Shown in pieces: positions 47,165 through 57,157 of a DNA stretch of 64,000 nucleotides. The stretch lies in NCBI RefSeq assembly GCF_004359505.1, contig NZ_SCWE01000001.1, forward strand, positions 310,001 to 374,000. Direction: 5' to 3'. Made by a program: the position numbers and the translations under genes. The notes below the pieces were generated by a model. It did no database searches. It was not told the DNA's origin and was given only the letters and a program-made list of their open reading frames with translations. Origin of the DNA: Macrococcus hajekii (GTDB taxonomy: Bacteria; Bacillota; Bacilli; Staphylococcales; Staphylococcaceae). How positions within the stretch are numbered: position 1 is the stretch's first letter; the number at the start of each line of letters is the position of its first letter.

Positions 47165-48097
47165 ATGGACTATAAAGAAATCACTTTAATGATCAATCAT
47201 GAAGTGGAGCCTTTTATCGCAGATATTCTGAATGAACTGGGTGCTAATGGTATTGTGATTGAAGATAGCCTTGAACTGCAAAAAGGGCGCATTGAGACAT
47301 TCGGTGAAATCTATGAGCTTGACCCGGCTGATTATCCTGATAAAGATGTCCGTGTCAAATGTTACTACAGTGAATTTGACTATCGTGCTGAATTGCTTGA
47401 ACAGATTGAACAGGCTGTGAAATCTTTACAGGATGTCGAAGTCACACGTTTTGAGATTTCAACGGCAGATATTAAAGATGAGGACTGGGAGAATGAATGG
47501 AAAAATCATTTTCATGCATTTAAAGCCTCTGAAAAATTTACTGTCGTACCCAGCTGGGAAGATTATCAGTCAGATCCATCAGAAGAAGTTATCCATCTGG
47601 ACCCGGGCATGGCTTTTGGGACAGGTGACCATGCTACGACTTCCATGTGCCTGAGATTAGTGGAACAGCATGTCAAGAAAGGTATGTCTGTGATTGATGT
47701 CGGTACCGGCTCAGGCATACTGAGTATCGCAGCTCATCGAATGGGGGCAGCACCGATTCGTGCAGTCGATCTTGATAAAGTAGCTGTGCGTGTTGCTGAA
47801 GAAAACTTTGAAATCAATCAATGCCGAGATGCAATTGAAACAGATACCGGCAATCTTCTTGTAGGCGAAACTGAGAAGCGCGATGTTGTCATTGCCAATA
47901 TTCTGGCCCATATTGTTGATTTGATGATAGATGATGCTTTTAATCTGTTAAATGATAATGGACTTTTCATCGCTTCAGGTATTATTGATGAGAAGGAAGA
48001 AATGATTAAAGACCATATATCAGAAGCCGGCTTTAAAATCGAGACAACGATTCGTGAAAAAGGCTGGGTTGCGATACTCGCGAAGAAGGTGCAGTAA
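47165..48097 (+). CDS. prmA: Ribosomal protein L11 methyltransferase
   Basis: Trimethylates ribosomal protein uL11. The 310-residue protein has the PrmA N-terminal domain with DEDWENEWKNHFHAF. LDPGMAFGTGDHATT follows, then the SAM motif VIDVGTGSGILSIAA and the NILAHIV catalytic-type motif. It starts two bases after dnaJ and overlaps rsmE by one base (TAATG). Confidence 0.95.
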   Translation: MDYKEITLMINHEVEPFIADILNELGANGIVIEDSLELQKGRIETFGEIYELDPADYPDKDVRVKCYYSEFDYRAELLEQIEQAVKSLQDVEVTRFEISTADIKDEDWENEWKNHFHAFKASEKFTVVPSWEDYQSDPSEEVIHLDPGMAFGTGDHATTSMCLRLVEQHVKKGMSVIDVGTGSGILSIAAHRMGAAPIRAVDLDKVAVRVAEENFEINQCRDAIETDTGNLLVGETEKRDVVIANILAHIVDLMIDDAFNLLNDNGLFIASGIIDEKEEMIKDHISEAGFKIETTIREKGWVAILAKKVQ

Positions 48098-48831
48098 TGC
48101 AGCGCTACTTTTTAAAGGAACAGGGTGAAATTAACCGGCGATATAAACTGACTTCAAAAGATGATGTTCATCATATTAAAAATGTCATGCGTCAGCAGGT
48201 AGAAGATAGATTGATTGTCAACTTTCTGAATGCGAGCTATGAAGTGGAAATCGTTGATATAGCGGACAGTATTGAAGTTGAAGCCATAAAAGAACTCAAA
48301 CTATCAACGGAGCTGCCGGTCCATGTGACGATAGCAAGTGGCATATTAAAAAATGATAAATATGAATGGATGCTTCAAAAAGCAACTGAGCTTGGTGCAG
48401 CAGCGTTTATGCCGTTTCAGGGTGAGTTTTCGGTTGTTAAATGGGATGCGCGAAAAGCTGATAAACGGCTCGAACGTTTCCGTAAAATCATTAAAGAAGC
48501 TGCTGAACAGAGCTATAGACAGAGCATACCTGACATTGAATTTGCAGGTCATCTGAAAGATATCGAGCCAGATTTTGATCATATCATCATCGCCTATGAG
48601 GAAAGTGCAAAAGCTCAAGAACAGCGGGCTTTTAAACAAGTACTGTCTGATTTTAACCCTGATGATAAAGTGCTCCTTGTCTTCGGACCGGAAGGCGGGC
48701 TCAGCGAAAAAGAAATTGAAACATTGGCAGGTGTCAAGGCAGGACTTGGTCCACGGATACTGCGTGCTGAGACAGCTCCGCTCTATGCATTATCGGCGAT
48801 CAGTTATCATCTTGAACTTCAGGGCGAATAA
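48097..48831 (+). CDS. rsmE: 16S rRNA (uracil-1498 N3)-methyltransferase RsmE
   Basis: SPOUT-family methyltransferase of 244 residues. An N-terminal PUA-like domain (MQRYFLKEQGEINRR) is followed by a knotted SAM domain with LVFGPEGGLSEKEIE and LGPRILRAETAPLYALSAI. It overlaps prmA by one base, and its stop is followed by a terminator that ends the heat shock transcription unit. Confidence 0.95.
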   Translation: MQRYFLKEQGEINRRYKLTSKDDVHHIKNVMRQQVEDRLIVNFLNASYEVEIVDIADSIEVEAIKELKLSTELPVHVTIASGILKNDKYEWMLQKATELGAAAFMPFQGEFSVVKWDARKADKRLERFRKIIKEAAEQSYRQSIPDIEFAGHLKDIEPDFDHIIIAYEESAKAQEQRAFKQVLSDFNPDDKVLLVFGPEGGLSEKEIETLAGVKAGLGPRILRAETAPLYALSAISYHLELQGE

Positions 48832-48862
48832 GACAGGATTCCTCAGAATCCTGTCTTTTTCT
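48830..48862 (+). terminator. Terminator after rsmE
   Basis: AAGACAGGATTC-CTCA-GAATCCTGTCTT stem, 12 pairs, plus T-run. Confidence 0.92.
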
Positions 48863-48873
48863 CATAAAGAAGC

Positions 48874-48903
48874 TTGCATTTATTGAAGGAAAGATAGTAA
48901 AAT
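48874..48903 (+). promoter_or_regulatory. Promoter of mtaB
   Basis: TTGCAT at 48874-48879 and TAAAAT at 48898-48903, spacer 18 bases, downstream of the rsmE terminator. Confidence 0.6.
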
Positions 48904-48956
48904 GTTAAGGTTATCGAAGTGGACAATGAGAAATTAGAAATAAAGAGGTGGACATT

Positions 48957-50297
48957 ATGTCAACAGTTGCATTCCATACACTGGGCTGTAAAGTCAATCA
49001 TTACGAGACAGAAGCAATCTGGCAGCTATTTAAAGAAGATGGCTATGACCGGGTAGAATTTGAAACGAATGCTGATGTTTACGTTATTAATACATGCACG
49101 GTCACCAATACAGGTGATAAAAAAAGTAGACAGGTAATCAGAAGAGCGATTCGCCGTAATCCTGACGCTGTCATTTGTGTAACAGGCTGCTATGCGCAGA
49201 CTTCATCCGCTGAAATAATGGATATTCCAGGTGTAGATGTGGTCGTAGGGACTCAGGACCGTAACAAGATGCTTCCTTATATTGAAGAATTTAAAGAAGC
49301 CCGTCAACCGATCAATGGTGTTACTAATATTATGAAGAATCGTACATACGAAGAACTGGATGTACCTTATTTTACAGATAGAACCCGTGCATCATTGAAG
49401 ATTCAGGAAGGCTGCAATAATTTCTGTACATTCTGTATTATTCCATGGGCACGTGGTCTGATGCGTTCTCGCGATCCTCAGGAAGTAGTAAGGCAGGCTG
49501 GTCAGCTCGTACAATCAGGCTATCAGGAAATTGTGCTGACAGGTATTCATACGGGTGGCTACGGTGAAGACTTAAAGGATTATAATTTAGCGCAGCTGTT
49601 AAGAGATCTTGAGACCATCGATGGTTTAAAACGTATTCGTATTTCGTCGATTGAAGCGAGTCAGCTGACGGATGAAGTGATTGATGTCATCGATAAAAGC
49701 ACTAAAGTCGTGCGACATCTTCATATTCCACTGCAATCAGGCAGCGATACTGTATTAAAACGTATGCGTCGTAAATATACGATGTCACATTTCTCTGAAC
49801 GTCTTCAGAAACTGCATGCAATCATGCCGGGTCTGGCTGTCACAAGCGATGTGATCGTTGGTTTTCCAGGCGAGACAGAAGAGGAATTTATGGAAACGTA
49901 CCAATTCATTGAAGCGCACAAATTTTCAGAGCTTCACGTATTCCCTTATTCGATGCGTACGGGTACGCCAGCAGCACGTATGACCGATCAAGTTGAAGAA
50001 AGCATTAAAAATGAGCGTGTACATCGTCTGATCAACTTGTCCGACCAGCTTGCTAAAGAATATGCGAGTAAATTTGAAGGCGAAGTACTGGAAGTCATTC
50101 CTGAGGAAAAAGGTTCAGAGAATGGAAGACTGATAGGCTACACAGATAACTATCTGAAGGTTGAATTTGATGGAGATGAGTCGATGATTGGTGAACTCGT
50201 TAAAGTTAAAATCATTCAAGCAGGTTATCCGGTCAGTCAGGGACAGTTTGTAACAGTCATTCCTAAAGCAATGAAAATAGCTGCCGCTGGAAGATAA
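48957..50297 (+). CDS. mtaB: tRNA (N6-threonylcarbamoyladenosine-37 C2)-methylthiotransferase MtaB
   Basis: Radical SAM enzyme that adds a methylthio group to t6A37 (ms2t6A), YqeV in B. subtilis. The 446-residue protein has an N-terminal UPF0004 domain with three cluster cysteines (HTLGCKVNHYE, INTCTVTN, TGCYAQ). The radical SAM motif is CNNFCTFCIIPWARG, and a C-terminal TRAM domain follows. The ATG at 48957 is six bases after AAAGAGGTG; the GTG at 48948 is within that site. Confidence 0.95.
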   Translation: MSTVAFHTLGCKVNHYETEAIWQLFKEDGYDRVEFETNADVYVINTCTVTNTGDKKSRQVIRRAIRRNPDAVICVTGCYAQTSSAEIMDIPGVDVVVGTQDRNKMLPYIEEFKEARQPINGVTNIMKNRTYEELDVPYFTDRTRASLKIQEGCNNFCTFCIIPWARGLMRSRDPQEVVRQAGQLVQSGYQEIVLTGIHTGGYGEDLKDYNLAQLLRDLETIDGLKRIRISSIEASQLTDEVIDVIDKSTKVVRHLHIPLQSGSDTVLKRMRRKYTMSHFSERLQKLHAIMPGLAVTSDVIVGFPGETEEEFMETYQFIEAHKFSELHVFPYSMRTGTPAARMTDQVEESIKNERVHRLINLSDQLAKEYASKFEGEVLEVIPEEKGSENGRLIGYTDNYLKVEFDGDESMIGELVKVKIIQAGYPVSQGQFVTVIPKAMKIAAAGR

Positions 50298-50305
50298 ATT
50301 CACTA

Positions 50306-50334
50306 TTGACCAGCTAAATCAGTTATATTATAAT
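50306..50334 (+). promoter_or_regulatory. Promoter of rpsU
   Basis: TTGACC at 50306-50311 and a perfect TATAAT at 50329-50334, spacer 17 bases. Confidence 0.82.
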
Positions 50335-50401
50335 ATTTTAGTACATAGAGTTATTCTATGGATTAATTAGTTCCGTTGATATTTGGAGGGAGGGAAATTT
50401 A

Positions 50402-50578
50402 ATGTCTAAAACAGTTGTTCGTAAAAACGAATCTATTGAAGATGCTTTACGTCGTTTCAAACGTACAGTTTCTAAGAGTGGTACAATTCAAGATGCTCGT
50501 AAACACGAGTTTTATGAAAAACCAAGTGTTAAACGTAAAAAGAAATCAGAAGCTGCACGTAAACGCAAATTTAAATAA
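50402..50578 (+). CDS. rpsU: 30S ribosomal protein bS21
   Basis: Small, very basic ribosomal protein of 58 residues near the 16S 3' end, beginning [29 protein letters not shown] precedes the ATG. It is followed by its own terminator. In many Firmicutes yqeY follows rpsU; here no GatB/YqeY gene is present before nfeD. Confidence 0.96.
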   Translation: MSKTVVRKNESIEDALRRFKRTVSKSGTIQDARKHEFYEKPSVKRKKKSEAARKRKFK

Positions 50579-50610
50579 TATTTGAACTCCCTCAGATATT
50601 ATCTATAGAT

Positions 50611-50638
50611 AGCATAGGCCTATGCCTGTGCTTTTTTT
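50611..50638 (+). terminator. Terminator after rpsU
   Basis: AGCATAGGC-CTAT-GCCTGTGCT stem with one G-T pair, followed by seven T residues. Confidence 0.88.
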
Positions 50639-50726
50639 ATTTACCTTAAAGTTTTCTTAATTTTTAGTCTAAATAGATTCTAGATATTGCCGTTTCATGT
50701 ATAATAAGGGTGTGGGGGTGAAACAA

Positions 50727-51356
50727 TTGACACTTTCGTCCTATGAAATGATCATACTGCTGCTCATGATTGTGATTTTCCTATCAGCAGTTGCCCAGTT
50801 ATACGAATCCCGCTTTACGATTGCCGGCTTTATCCTGATTTCAGGTTGTCTTGCATTTGTTATGATGACGGGCATGACAGGAGATCTTGAGATGATTTCG
50901 GTTATGCTTTTTGTAGCCGGTGTGATATTTCTGGTACTGGAACTGTTCGTCGTAGGAGCGGTGCTAGGTATAGTGGGTGCACTGATGGTACTTGCCAGTT
51001 TTCTGCTGGTGGGTGAGGATATCTCAAGAATGGCTGTCTTTCTGGCAGTCAGTCTGATGTTAGCAGTAATAGAATGGGTGGTTTTAGTGAAATTTTTTGG
51101 CAAGAAAATTCCTTTGTTCAAAAATGTTATCCTGACAGATTCAACATCTAAAGAGGCAGGCTATTCCTCCCACGATGATAGAAGCCATTTTGTAGGCAGG
51201 GTGGCCAGAACTTTGACACCATTACGTCCGTCAGGCATTATCACGCTGGATGGAAAGCGGATTGATGCGGTCAGTGAAGGTGCATTTATTGAAAAAGACC
51301 GCGAAGTCACCATCATTTTTGTCGAGGGAACACGCGTTGTTGTTAGAGCTTTATAA
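50727..51356 (+). CDS. NfeD family membrane protein (YqeZ-like, short form)
   Basis: NfeD partner of flotillins. The protein of about 209 residues has about four membrane segments in its first 140 residues and a soluble OB-fold domain at the C-terminus (HFVGRVARTLTPLRPSGIITLDGKRIDAVSEG). The ClpP-like protease domain of long NfeD proteins is absent. A TATAAT at 50700-50705 overlaps the first in-frame ATG, so translation must start later: the TTG at 50727 follows GGGGGTG, with the GTG at 50718 as alternative. It is followed by floA, the usual pairing. Confidence 0.87.
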   Translation: MTLSSYEMIILLLMIVIFLSAVAQLYESRFTIAGFILISGCLAFVMMTGMTGDLEMISVMLFVAGVIFLVLELFVVGAVLGIVGALMVLASFLLVGEDISRMAVFLAVSLMLAVIEWVVLVKFFGKKIPLFKNVILTDSTSKEAGYSSHDDRSHFVGRVARTLTPLRPSGIITLDGKRIDAVSEGAFIEKDREVTIIFVEGTRVVVRAL

Positions 51357-51372
51357 AAAGGAGATGTAGAGT

Positions 51373-52362
51373 ATGGAATTAATCGCTTTATTAATCATCG
51401 GCGGGGTTATCCTCGTCTTACTGATGATTTTATTTACATTCGTACCAGTCGGCCTATGGATCTCAGCACTGGCTGCTGGCGTCAAGGTAGGAATTGGAAC
51501 ATTAGTGGGTATGCGTCTGCGTCGTGTATCACCACGCCGAGTTATCGATCCGTTGATCAAAGCACATAAGGCAGGTCTTCATCTGACGACTAACCAGCTC
51601 GAGTCACATTATTTAGCAGGGGGTAATGTTGACCGCGTGGTTGATGCGATCATCGCTGCTCAACGTGCAGATATCAACCTGCCGTTTGAGCGCGGAGCTG
51701 CGATTGACCTTGCAGGCCGTGATGTACTTGAGGCCGTTCAGATGTCAGTTAATCCGAAAGTCATTGAAACACCTTTTATTGCGGGTGTTGCGATGAATGG
51801 TATTGAAGTAAAAGCAAAAGCCAGAATTACAGTACGTGCTAATATTGAACGTCTTGTCGGTGGTGCGGGTGAAGAGACGATTGTTGCCCGTGTCGGTGAA
51901 GGGATTGTCTCAACAATCGGTTCCAGCAGACACCACACGTCTGTACTTGAAAATCCGGATATGATTTCGCAGACCGTGCTCGGTAAAGGGCTTGACTCTG
52001 GTACTGCATTCGAAATTCTATCTATCGATATCGCAGATGTAGATATCGGCAAAAATATCGGTGCTGATCTGCAGACAGAACAGGCAATGGCAGATAAGAA
52101 TATCGCCCAGGCTAAAGCAGAGGAACGTCGTGCAATGGCTGTAGCCCAGGAACAGGAAATGAAAGCTCGCGTCCAGGAAATGAGAGCAAAAGTTGTGGAA
52201 GCAGAAGCGGAAGTGCCTCTTGCAATGGCAAAAGCGCTGCAGGATGGTAATATCGGCGTGATGGACTACTATAACCTGAAGAATATCGAGTCAGATACGG
52301 GTATGCGTAACGCTATCAATAAGCTGACAGATCAGAGTGAACCGACGCCACGTAGAAAGTAG
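51373..52362 (+). CDS. floA: Flotillin-like protein FloA
   Basis: SPFH-domain scaffold of functional membrane microdomains, 329 residues. A membrane hairpin at about residues 3-45 is followed by the SPFH domain with AARINTR-like [18 protein letters not shown]. An Ala/Glu-rich coiled coil ([21 protein letters not shown]) precedes the end. AAAGGAGATG precedes the ATG. It forms a unit with nfeD and the next two membrane-protein genes. Confidence 0.95.
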   Translation: MELIALLIIGGVILVLLMILFTFVPVGLWISALAAGVKVGIGTLVGMRLRRVSPRRVIDPLIKAHKAGLHLTTNQLESHYLAGGNVDRVVDAIIAAQRADINLPFERGAAIDLAGRDVLEAVQMSVNPKVIETPFIAGVAMNGIEVKAKARITVRANIERLVGGAGEETIVARVGEGIVSTIGSSRHHTSVLENPDMISQTVLGKGLDSGTAFEILSIDIADVDIGKNIGADLQTEQAMADKNIAQAKAEERRAMAVAQEQEMKARVQEMRAKVVEAEAEVPLAMAKALQDGNIGVMDYYNLKNIESDTGMRNAINKLTDQSEPTPRRK

Positions 52363-52372
52363 GTGGAAGTGA

Positions 52373-52804
52373 ATGTCCATTGGAGGCATCATCTTTATCA
52401 TTGGTATTATCATAACAATCGGACAGTCCTTATTTGAGAAGATGGCTAAAAGTGAAAAACAGCGTCCTATCGTTAAAAAAGTTCAGGATTTTGAGCGCCG
52501 TGTTCAGCAGAATGTAGAAAGGCTGGAGCAGCGTACGACACTGGAAGCGCCCGTCCTTCAATCTCAACCTGTTAAGGAGAGAACTAAACGGCCGGTACGA
52601 GCGGCTGAGAGTGTGCAGAATGATGTTGAAAAAGTTCTGACTGACTCACATTTGACAGCGCATCAGAAAGAACAGCGACTAGAGTCAATAAGAGAGGGAG
52701 ATCTGACAAGTCAAAAAGATTTTAAGCTGGATTTATCAGAAGAGAGTCTTGTGCATAGTCTGATCATGGCAGAACTGTTATCTCCCCCTAAATCAAAACG
52801 ATGA
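52373..52804 (+). CDS. Hypothetical membrane-anchored protein downstream of floA
   Basis: A 143-residue protein with an N-terminal membrane segment (about residues 3-20, Gly/Ile-rich). It is followed by a long hydrophilic, charged region (KSEKQRPIVKKVQDFERRVQ) likely to be helical or disordered. No known domain is recognised. Spacing of ten bases to floA suggests co-expression, and a terminator follows. It could be a microdomain accessory protein, by position only. Confidence 0.75.
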   Translation: MSIGGIIFIIGIIITIGQSLFEKMAKSEKQRPIVKKVQDFERRVQQNVERLEQRTTLEAPVLQSQPVKERTKRPVRAAESVQNDVEKVLTDSHLTAHQKEQRLESIREGDLTSQKDFKLDLSEESLVHSLIMAELLSPPKSKR

Positions 52805-52829
52805 GAGAGCCTCGCTCTCTTATTTTTTT
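52804..52829 (+). terminator. Terminator after the floA unit
   Basis: AGAGAGC-CTC-GCTCTCT stem followed by a T-rich run; it begins at the stop codon. Confidence 0.85.
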
Positions 52830-52858
52830 GTGCTAAAATATAGGTGAGAGGTGAGGAT

Positions 52859-53263
52859 ATGAAGTTTCAGAGTCGGATCAACCCGTTTTTCCTGATGATC
52901 AGTTTTCTTCTTATCTGTATACTTATATTCTATTATTTTATCAGCACGCTTTTTCTGTTTAGTCTCACTTTTTTAATGACTGTTCTGTTAATCATCATGC
53001 TTCTTAGGGAATACTATAGAATCAATACTTACCTTGAAGTCTATAGAGGTTTCACCCGCATCAAGGTTGATATCATGCAGATTGAAATGATGAATATCGC
53101 GATGTACGGCAGTCGCCCTGGTGTTGAAATTTCAGGTAATGAACGACAGATCATCGTCTTTCCGGTAGAAACTGAACTGTTCGTTAAGACGCTGCTCACC
53201 ATCAATCCTGATATTTATCTGCAGAATCAGCAGAACATGGATGTGCTTAGATGCAACTTCTAG
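52859..53263 (+). CDS. Hypothetical two-span membrane protein
   Basis: A 134-residue protein with two closely spaced membrane segments (about residues 10-30 and 32-50). A soluble C-terminal part of about 80 residues (YLEVYRGFTRIKVDIMQIEMM) resembles a bacterial PH-like fold. I cannot name a family with certainty. The ATG at 52859 follows GAGGTGAGG. It lies between the floA unit and phoH, where staphylococci also have a small uncharacterised membrane protein. Confidence 0.7.
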   Translation: MKFQSRINPFFLMISFLLICILIFYYFISTLFLFSLTFLMTVLLIIMLLREYYRINTYLEVYRGFTRIKVDIMQIEMMNIAMYGSRPGVEISGNERQIIVFPVETELFVKTLLTINPDIYLQNQQNMDVLRCNF

Positions 53264-53309
53264 CAGGCTATGGTAAATTTAAGATAATCAATGACAAAGG
53301 AGTTTTTGA

Positions 53310-54254
53310 ATGCCACAGACAATTGGTATAGAAGATGTTAATGAAGCACAGGCACTTTTAGGTAATCATGATGAGCATATCACTTATCTGGAAGAGTCTT
53401 TTCAAGTTGAGATTCATACGCGAGGCAGTCAGCTGACTGTTACAGGTGAGGATGACAATGTTGAAAAAGCTGAGGCTGTGATTGTTAACTTATTAAAGGT
53501 GATTCAAAAAGGAATGAACATCTCCTTAAAAGATGTCCAGTCAGCTGCACAGATGGCTGAAAAAGGGACCATTCATTATTTGACTGATCTCTACGATGAA
53601 GAAATTACAAAAGATGCTTTTGGTAAGTCAATAAGAGCAAAAACAATGGGCCAGCGACTCTATATCCATCAAATCAAAAAAAATGATCTCGTTTTTGGTA
53701 TCGGACCAGCAGGGACTGGTAAAACATTTCTTGCAGTTGTGATGGCAGCTAAGAGTCTTCGTGCCGGTAAAGTGAAACGTATTGTCCTGACGCGTCCTGC
53801 GGTTGAAGCAGGCGAATCGCTCGGCTTTCTGCCTGGAGACTTAAAAGAGAAAGTAGACCCATACTTACGCCCACTCTATGATGGCCTTCATCATGTACTG
53901 GGTGCTGAACATACAGCACGGTTAATTGAGCGCGGGATTATCGAAGTAGCACCACTCGCATATATGCGCGGACGTACACTTGACGATGCATTTATTATTC
54001 TGGATGAAGCTCAGAATACTACCCATGCCCAGATGAAGATGTTTCTGACTCGCTTAGGTTTTGGCTCGAAAATGGTGATTACAGGAGACAAAACGCAGAT
54101 TGATTTACCGAAAAATACGAAGAGTGGACTGATTGAAGCAGAATCAAGACTCGGTCATGTACCAGGGATTGCAATCCAGGAATTTGAAGCGACGGATGTC
54201 GTACGTCATCCACTGGTCGGTAAGATAATTAGAGCATATGAAGGTGATGAATAA
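53310..54254 (+). CDS. phoH: PhoH family ATPase
   Basis: A 314-residue PhoH-like protein with an N-terminal KH-like RNA-binding region and an SF1-type ATPase core. Walker A GPAGTGKT is at about residues 132-139 and Walker B IILDEAQN at about 229-236, with [10 protein letters not shown] after it. It is presumed to act with YbeY and Era in RNA metabolism. AAAGGAG precedes the ATG. It overlaps the ybeY ATG by one base. Confidence 0.95.
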   Translation: MPQTIGIEDVNEAQALLGNHDEHITYLEESFQVEIHTRGSQLTVTGEDDNVEKAEAVIVNLLKVIQKGMNISLKDVQSAAQMAEKGTIHYLTDLYDEEITKDAFGKSIRAKTMGQRLYIHQIKKNDLVFGIGPAGTGKTFLAVVMAAKSLRAGKVKRIVLTRPAVEAGESLGFLPGDLKEKVDPYLRPLYDGLHHVLGAEHTARLIERGIIEVAPLAYMRGRTLDDAFIILDEAQNTTHAQMKMFLTRLGFGSKMVITGDKTQIDLPKNTKSGLIEAESRLGHVPGIAIQEFEATDVVRHPLVGKIIRAYEGDE

Positions 54255-54718
54255 TGTTAACAGTAGAATTTATTGATGATAACGCAACGATTGAGCCTGC
54301 TTTTTTACCAGAGGTCGAAGCATTACTTCAGTTTGCAGCTGAAGAAGAAGGAATAGTTGATGAAGCTGAAGTGGCCGTGTCATTTGTGACAGCGGATGAA
54401 ATTCAGGCAATCAATCATCAGTATCGTGAAAAGGACAGCGTAACAGATGTCATCAGTTTTGCACTGGAAGAAGGGGAAGATGACTTTGAAGACCCTTCAG
54501 AGGTTCGAGTATTAGGAGATATCATCCTCTGTATTGAACGGGCTAGAGAGCAGGCAGCTGATTACGGCCATTCATTCGAAAGAGAACTGGGTTTCCTTGC
54601 CCTGCATGGTCTGCTGCATCTTCTAGGTTATGATCATATGACAGAAGAAGAAGAGAAAGTGATGTTTGGACGTCAGGATGCTATTCTTCAAGCTTATGGT
54701 CTGACGCGTGACAAATGA
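54254..54718 (+). CDS. ybeY: rRNA maturation RNase YbeY
   Basis: Metal-dependent endoribonuclease needed for 16S rRNA 3' processing and 70S quality control. The 154-residue protein has the signature [11 protein letters not shown] with three zinc-binding histidines, and [10 protein letters not shown] upstream. The start overlaps phoH by one base; the end overlaps dgkA. Confidence 0.95.
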   Translation: MLTVEFIDDNATIEPAFLPEVEALLQFAAEEEGIVDEAEVAVSFVTADEIQAINHQYREKDSVTDVISFALEEGEDDFEDPSEVRVLGDIILCIERAREQAADYGHSFERELGFLALHGLLHLLGYDHMTEEEEKVMFGRQDAILQAYGLTRDK

Positions 54719-55068
54719 TGAAGCGATTTATTTATCCATTGCATGGATTTCTGAATTTACTAAAAAAAGACTATAACTTTATCGCTCATCTAGCTGCAGC
54801 TTTCCTCGTCGTTCTGGCGGGTATGTATTTCGGGTTGACAACGCTTGAATGGTTATTTATCATCATAGCGATTTTTACTGTGCTCGTCGCTGAAGTGCTG
54901 AATACAGCGATTGAATATGTCGTAGACCTGGTGACTGAGGACTATCACGAACTAGCTAAATATGCGAAAGATGCAGCGGCATTTGCAGTTGTACTGGCCA
55001 GTCTTATGAGTGCACTTATCGGATTGATTGTATTTTTACCATATGTAATGATGCTGTTTGATCATTAA
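54715..55068 (+). CDS. dgkA: Undecaprenol/diacylglycerol kinase family membrane protein
   Basis: Three-span membrane kinase of 117 residues. In Gram-positives this family phosphorylates undecaprenol, recycling the lipid carrier for cell-wall synthesis. The conserved [13 protein letters not shown] motif with the catalytic Glu region is at about residues 61-73. Membrane segments are at about 25-40, 43-60 and 90-112. ATG at 54715 (or 54718) overlaps the ybeY stop. Confidence 0.92.
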   Translation: MMKRFIYPLHGFLNLLKKDYNFIAHLAAAFLVVLAGMYFGLTTLEWLFIIIAIFTVLVAEVLNTAIEYVVDLVTEDYHELAKYAKDAAAFAVVLASLMSALIGLIVFLPYVMMLFDH

Positions 55069-55082
55069 GGGGGATTGTTTTG

Positions 55083-55487
55083 ATGGAATTTAGACAAGAA
55101 TGGCTGCATGAAGTAAGAAAAGCACAGAAGAAAGCTTACGTCCCGTATTCAAAATTTAAAGTGGGTGCCTATCTCCTGACGAAGGATGGCAAGGACTTTC
55201 ATGGCTGCAATGTTGAAAATGCTGCCTACGGAGAAGCGATATGTGCTGAAAGAACTGCGCTTGTATCAGCGATTGCTCAAGGCTATCAACCAGGTGATTT
55301 TGCAGCCATCACTGTGACCACTGATGCGGCAGAACCATCTTCTCCCTGCGGGGCGTGCAGACAGGTACTGAAGGAACTATGTGATGATGACATGCCTGTC
55401 TTCATGACTAACCCAGCAGGAGATATTATTAAAATGACAGTGGCAGAATTACTGCCGCTTGGTTTCTCAGGAAAGGATCTGAACTAA
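55083..55487 (+). CDS. cdd: Cytidine deaminase
   Basis: Zinc enzyme converting cytidine and deoxycytidine to uridine forms in salvage. The 134-residue protein has the catalytic [10 protein letters not shown] and zinc-binding [11 protein letters not shown] motifs typical of the small homotetrameric form. The ATG at 55083 follows AAGGGGGA. It overlaps the era start by one base. Confidence 0.95.
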   Translation: MEFRQEWLHEVRKAQKKAYVPYSKFKVGAYLLTKDGKDFHGCNVENAAYGEAICAERTALVSAIAQGYQPGDFAAITVTTDAAEPSSPCGACRQVLKELCDDDMPVFMTNPAGDIIKMTVAELLPLGFSGKDLN

Positions 55488-56386
55488 TGACAGAATTTAA
55501 ATCAGGGTTTGTTGCCATTATTGGTCGCCCTAATGTAGGAAAATCAACATTTATGAATAGAGTGCTGGGACAGAAAGTCGCAATCATGTCCGATAAAGCA
55601 CAGACAACACGAAATAAAGTGCAAGGTGTACTGACAACAGATGATGCTCAGATTATTTTTATTGATACACCAGGTATCCATAAACCAAAACACGTTCTCG
55701 GTGACTATATGATGAAAGTGGCAAAGAATACATTGCGCGAAGTGGATGCTATTCTGTTTATGGTTAATGTAGAGGAAAGTATTGGTCGTGGTGATGAATT
55801 CATCATTGAGATGCTGAAAAATAATAAAACGCCTGTCTTTTTAGTGCTCAATAAAATTGATCTGATTCATCCGGATGAGCTGATCAGTGAGATTGAAAAA
55901 TATAAGGATTTACTGCCATTTGCTGAAATTGTACCTATTTCTGCACTTCAAGGAAATAACGTAGAACGACTGGTGGATGTTATCAGTGGTTATCTGCCGG
56001 CAGGACCGATGTATTATCCGAAAGATCAGATCTCAGATCACCCTGAACATTTTATTGTAGCTGAACTTATACGTGAAAAGGCACTGCATTTAACAAGTCA
56101 GGAAATTCCGCATGCTATCGGAGTTAATGTAGAGAAGATGATGCGCGAAGGTGAAGACAAAGTAAGAGTAGAGGCTACTATCTTCGTTGAACGTGATTCT
56201 CAAAAAGGAATCGTTATCGGCAAACAAGGTAAAATGCTGAAAGAAATAGGGATCCGTGCCAGACAGGATATTGAAAGACTCCTCGGCTCTAAAGTTTACT
56301 TAGAGTTATGGGTCAAAGTTCAGAAAGACTGGCGTAATAAGCCGAATTTCATCAGACAGATCGGCTATCGTGAAGACGAGTATTAA
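55487..56386 (+). CDS. era: GTPase Era
   Basis: Ras-like GTPase that binds the 16S rRNA 3' end during 30S assembly. The 299-residue protein has G1 GRPNVGKST at residues 13-21, [14 protein letters not shown], and a C-terminal KH domain with [15 protein letters not shown]. Overlaps cdd and recO by one base each, a tightly coupled chain phoH-ybeY-dgkA-cdd-era-recO. Confidence 0.97.
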   Translation: MTEFKSGFVAIIGRPNVGKSTFMNRVLGQKVAIMSDKAQTTRNKVQGVLTTDDAQIIFIDTPGIHKPKHVLGDYMMKVAKNTLREVDAILFMVNVEESIGRGDEFIIEMLKNNKTPVFLVLNKIDLIHPDELISEIEKYKDLLPFAEIVPISALQGNNVERLVDVISGYLPAGPMYYPKDQISDHPEHFIVAELIREKALHLTSQEIPHAIGVNVEKMMREGEDKVRVEATIFVERDSQKGIVIGKQGKMLKEIGIRARQDIERLLGSKVYLELWVKVQKDWRNKPNFIRQIGYREDEY

Positions 56387-57120
56387 TGCTGAATAAAGTG
56401 AGGGGCATCGTCCTCAGGCGTGTACCTTATGGAGATTCAAATCTTATCATCACGTTTCTTGCTGAACATGGACGCAAGATTGCAGTGATGGCGAGAAATG
56501 CACGTAAGTCTAAAAAGTTTGGATCATCTCTGGATCTGTTCTACGAGAATCTATTTATTTTTTCACAGTTTAAAGGAATGGGCTCACTAACATCAGTCGA
56601 TACGTTGAATAGTCATTATGATTTAAGGACAGATATTTATAAACTGACTTATGCACAGTATATCGCTGAACTTATTGATCGTGCACTGGAGGAAGATGAG
56701 GAAAATAAACAGTGCTATCAACTGCTTAAATTCGGACTGGATAACATGGCAGCAGATCATCAGCCAGCTGTTATTGCACTCATGATCAGTCTGAAAGTAA
56801 TGCCGCTGTACGGTTATAAACCGAACTTTTATATGAGTGAAGTTGATCAATCTACTGATGCACAGTCGTTTACAGCATACTCATTCAAGTATAACAGCGT
56901 CATTACCACTGCTCAGCTTGAGTCAGATCCGCATGCAGTCCGCATGAGCAACCGCAGCCTATATCTGCTGAATTTACTGGGAGAATTACCGCTTGAACAG
57001 TTCAGTCATATCTCTATTCAGGAAGCGACAGTTAAAGAGATGGAACGCCTGATCTTCAAACTTTATGACGAGTTTACAGGTGTCTATCTAAAATCCAGAA
57101 AAATACTGGAACAATTATAA
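56386..57120 (+). CDS. recO: DNA repair protein RecO
   Basis: Recombination mediator that loads RecA in the RecFOR pathway. The 244-residue protein opens with an OB fold (VRGIVLRRVPYGDSNLIITFL, EHGRKIAVMARNARK) followed by a helical domain. The zinc-finger cysteines seen in many RecO proteins are absent, as in staphylococcal homologs to my knowledge. Last gene of the era operon, convergent with glyS. Confidence 0.94.
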   Translation: MLNKVRGIVLRRVPYGDSNLIITFLAEHGRKIAVMARNARKSKKFGSSLDLFYENLFIFSQFKGMGSLTSVDTLNSHYDLRTDIYKLTYAQYIAELIDRALEEDEENKQCYQLLKFGLDNMAADHQPAVIALMISLKVMPLYGYKPNFYMSEVDQSTDAQSFTAYSFKYNSVITTAQLESDPHAVRMSNRSLYLLNLLGELPLEQFSHISIQEATVKEMERLIFKLYDEFTGVYLKSRKILEQL

Positions 57121-57124
57121 ACAT

Positions 57125-57154
57125 AAAACCCGGATGCCTATGCATCCGGGTTTT
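57125..57154. terminator. Bidirectional terminator between recO and glyS
   Basis: AAAACCCGGATGC-CTAT-GCATCCGGGTTTT, a 13-bp perfect stem with A and T tracts for both directions. Confidence 0.93.
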
Positions 57155-57157
57155 ATA

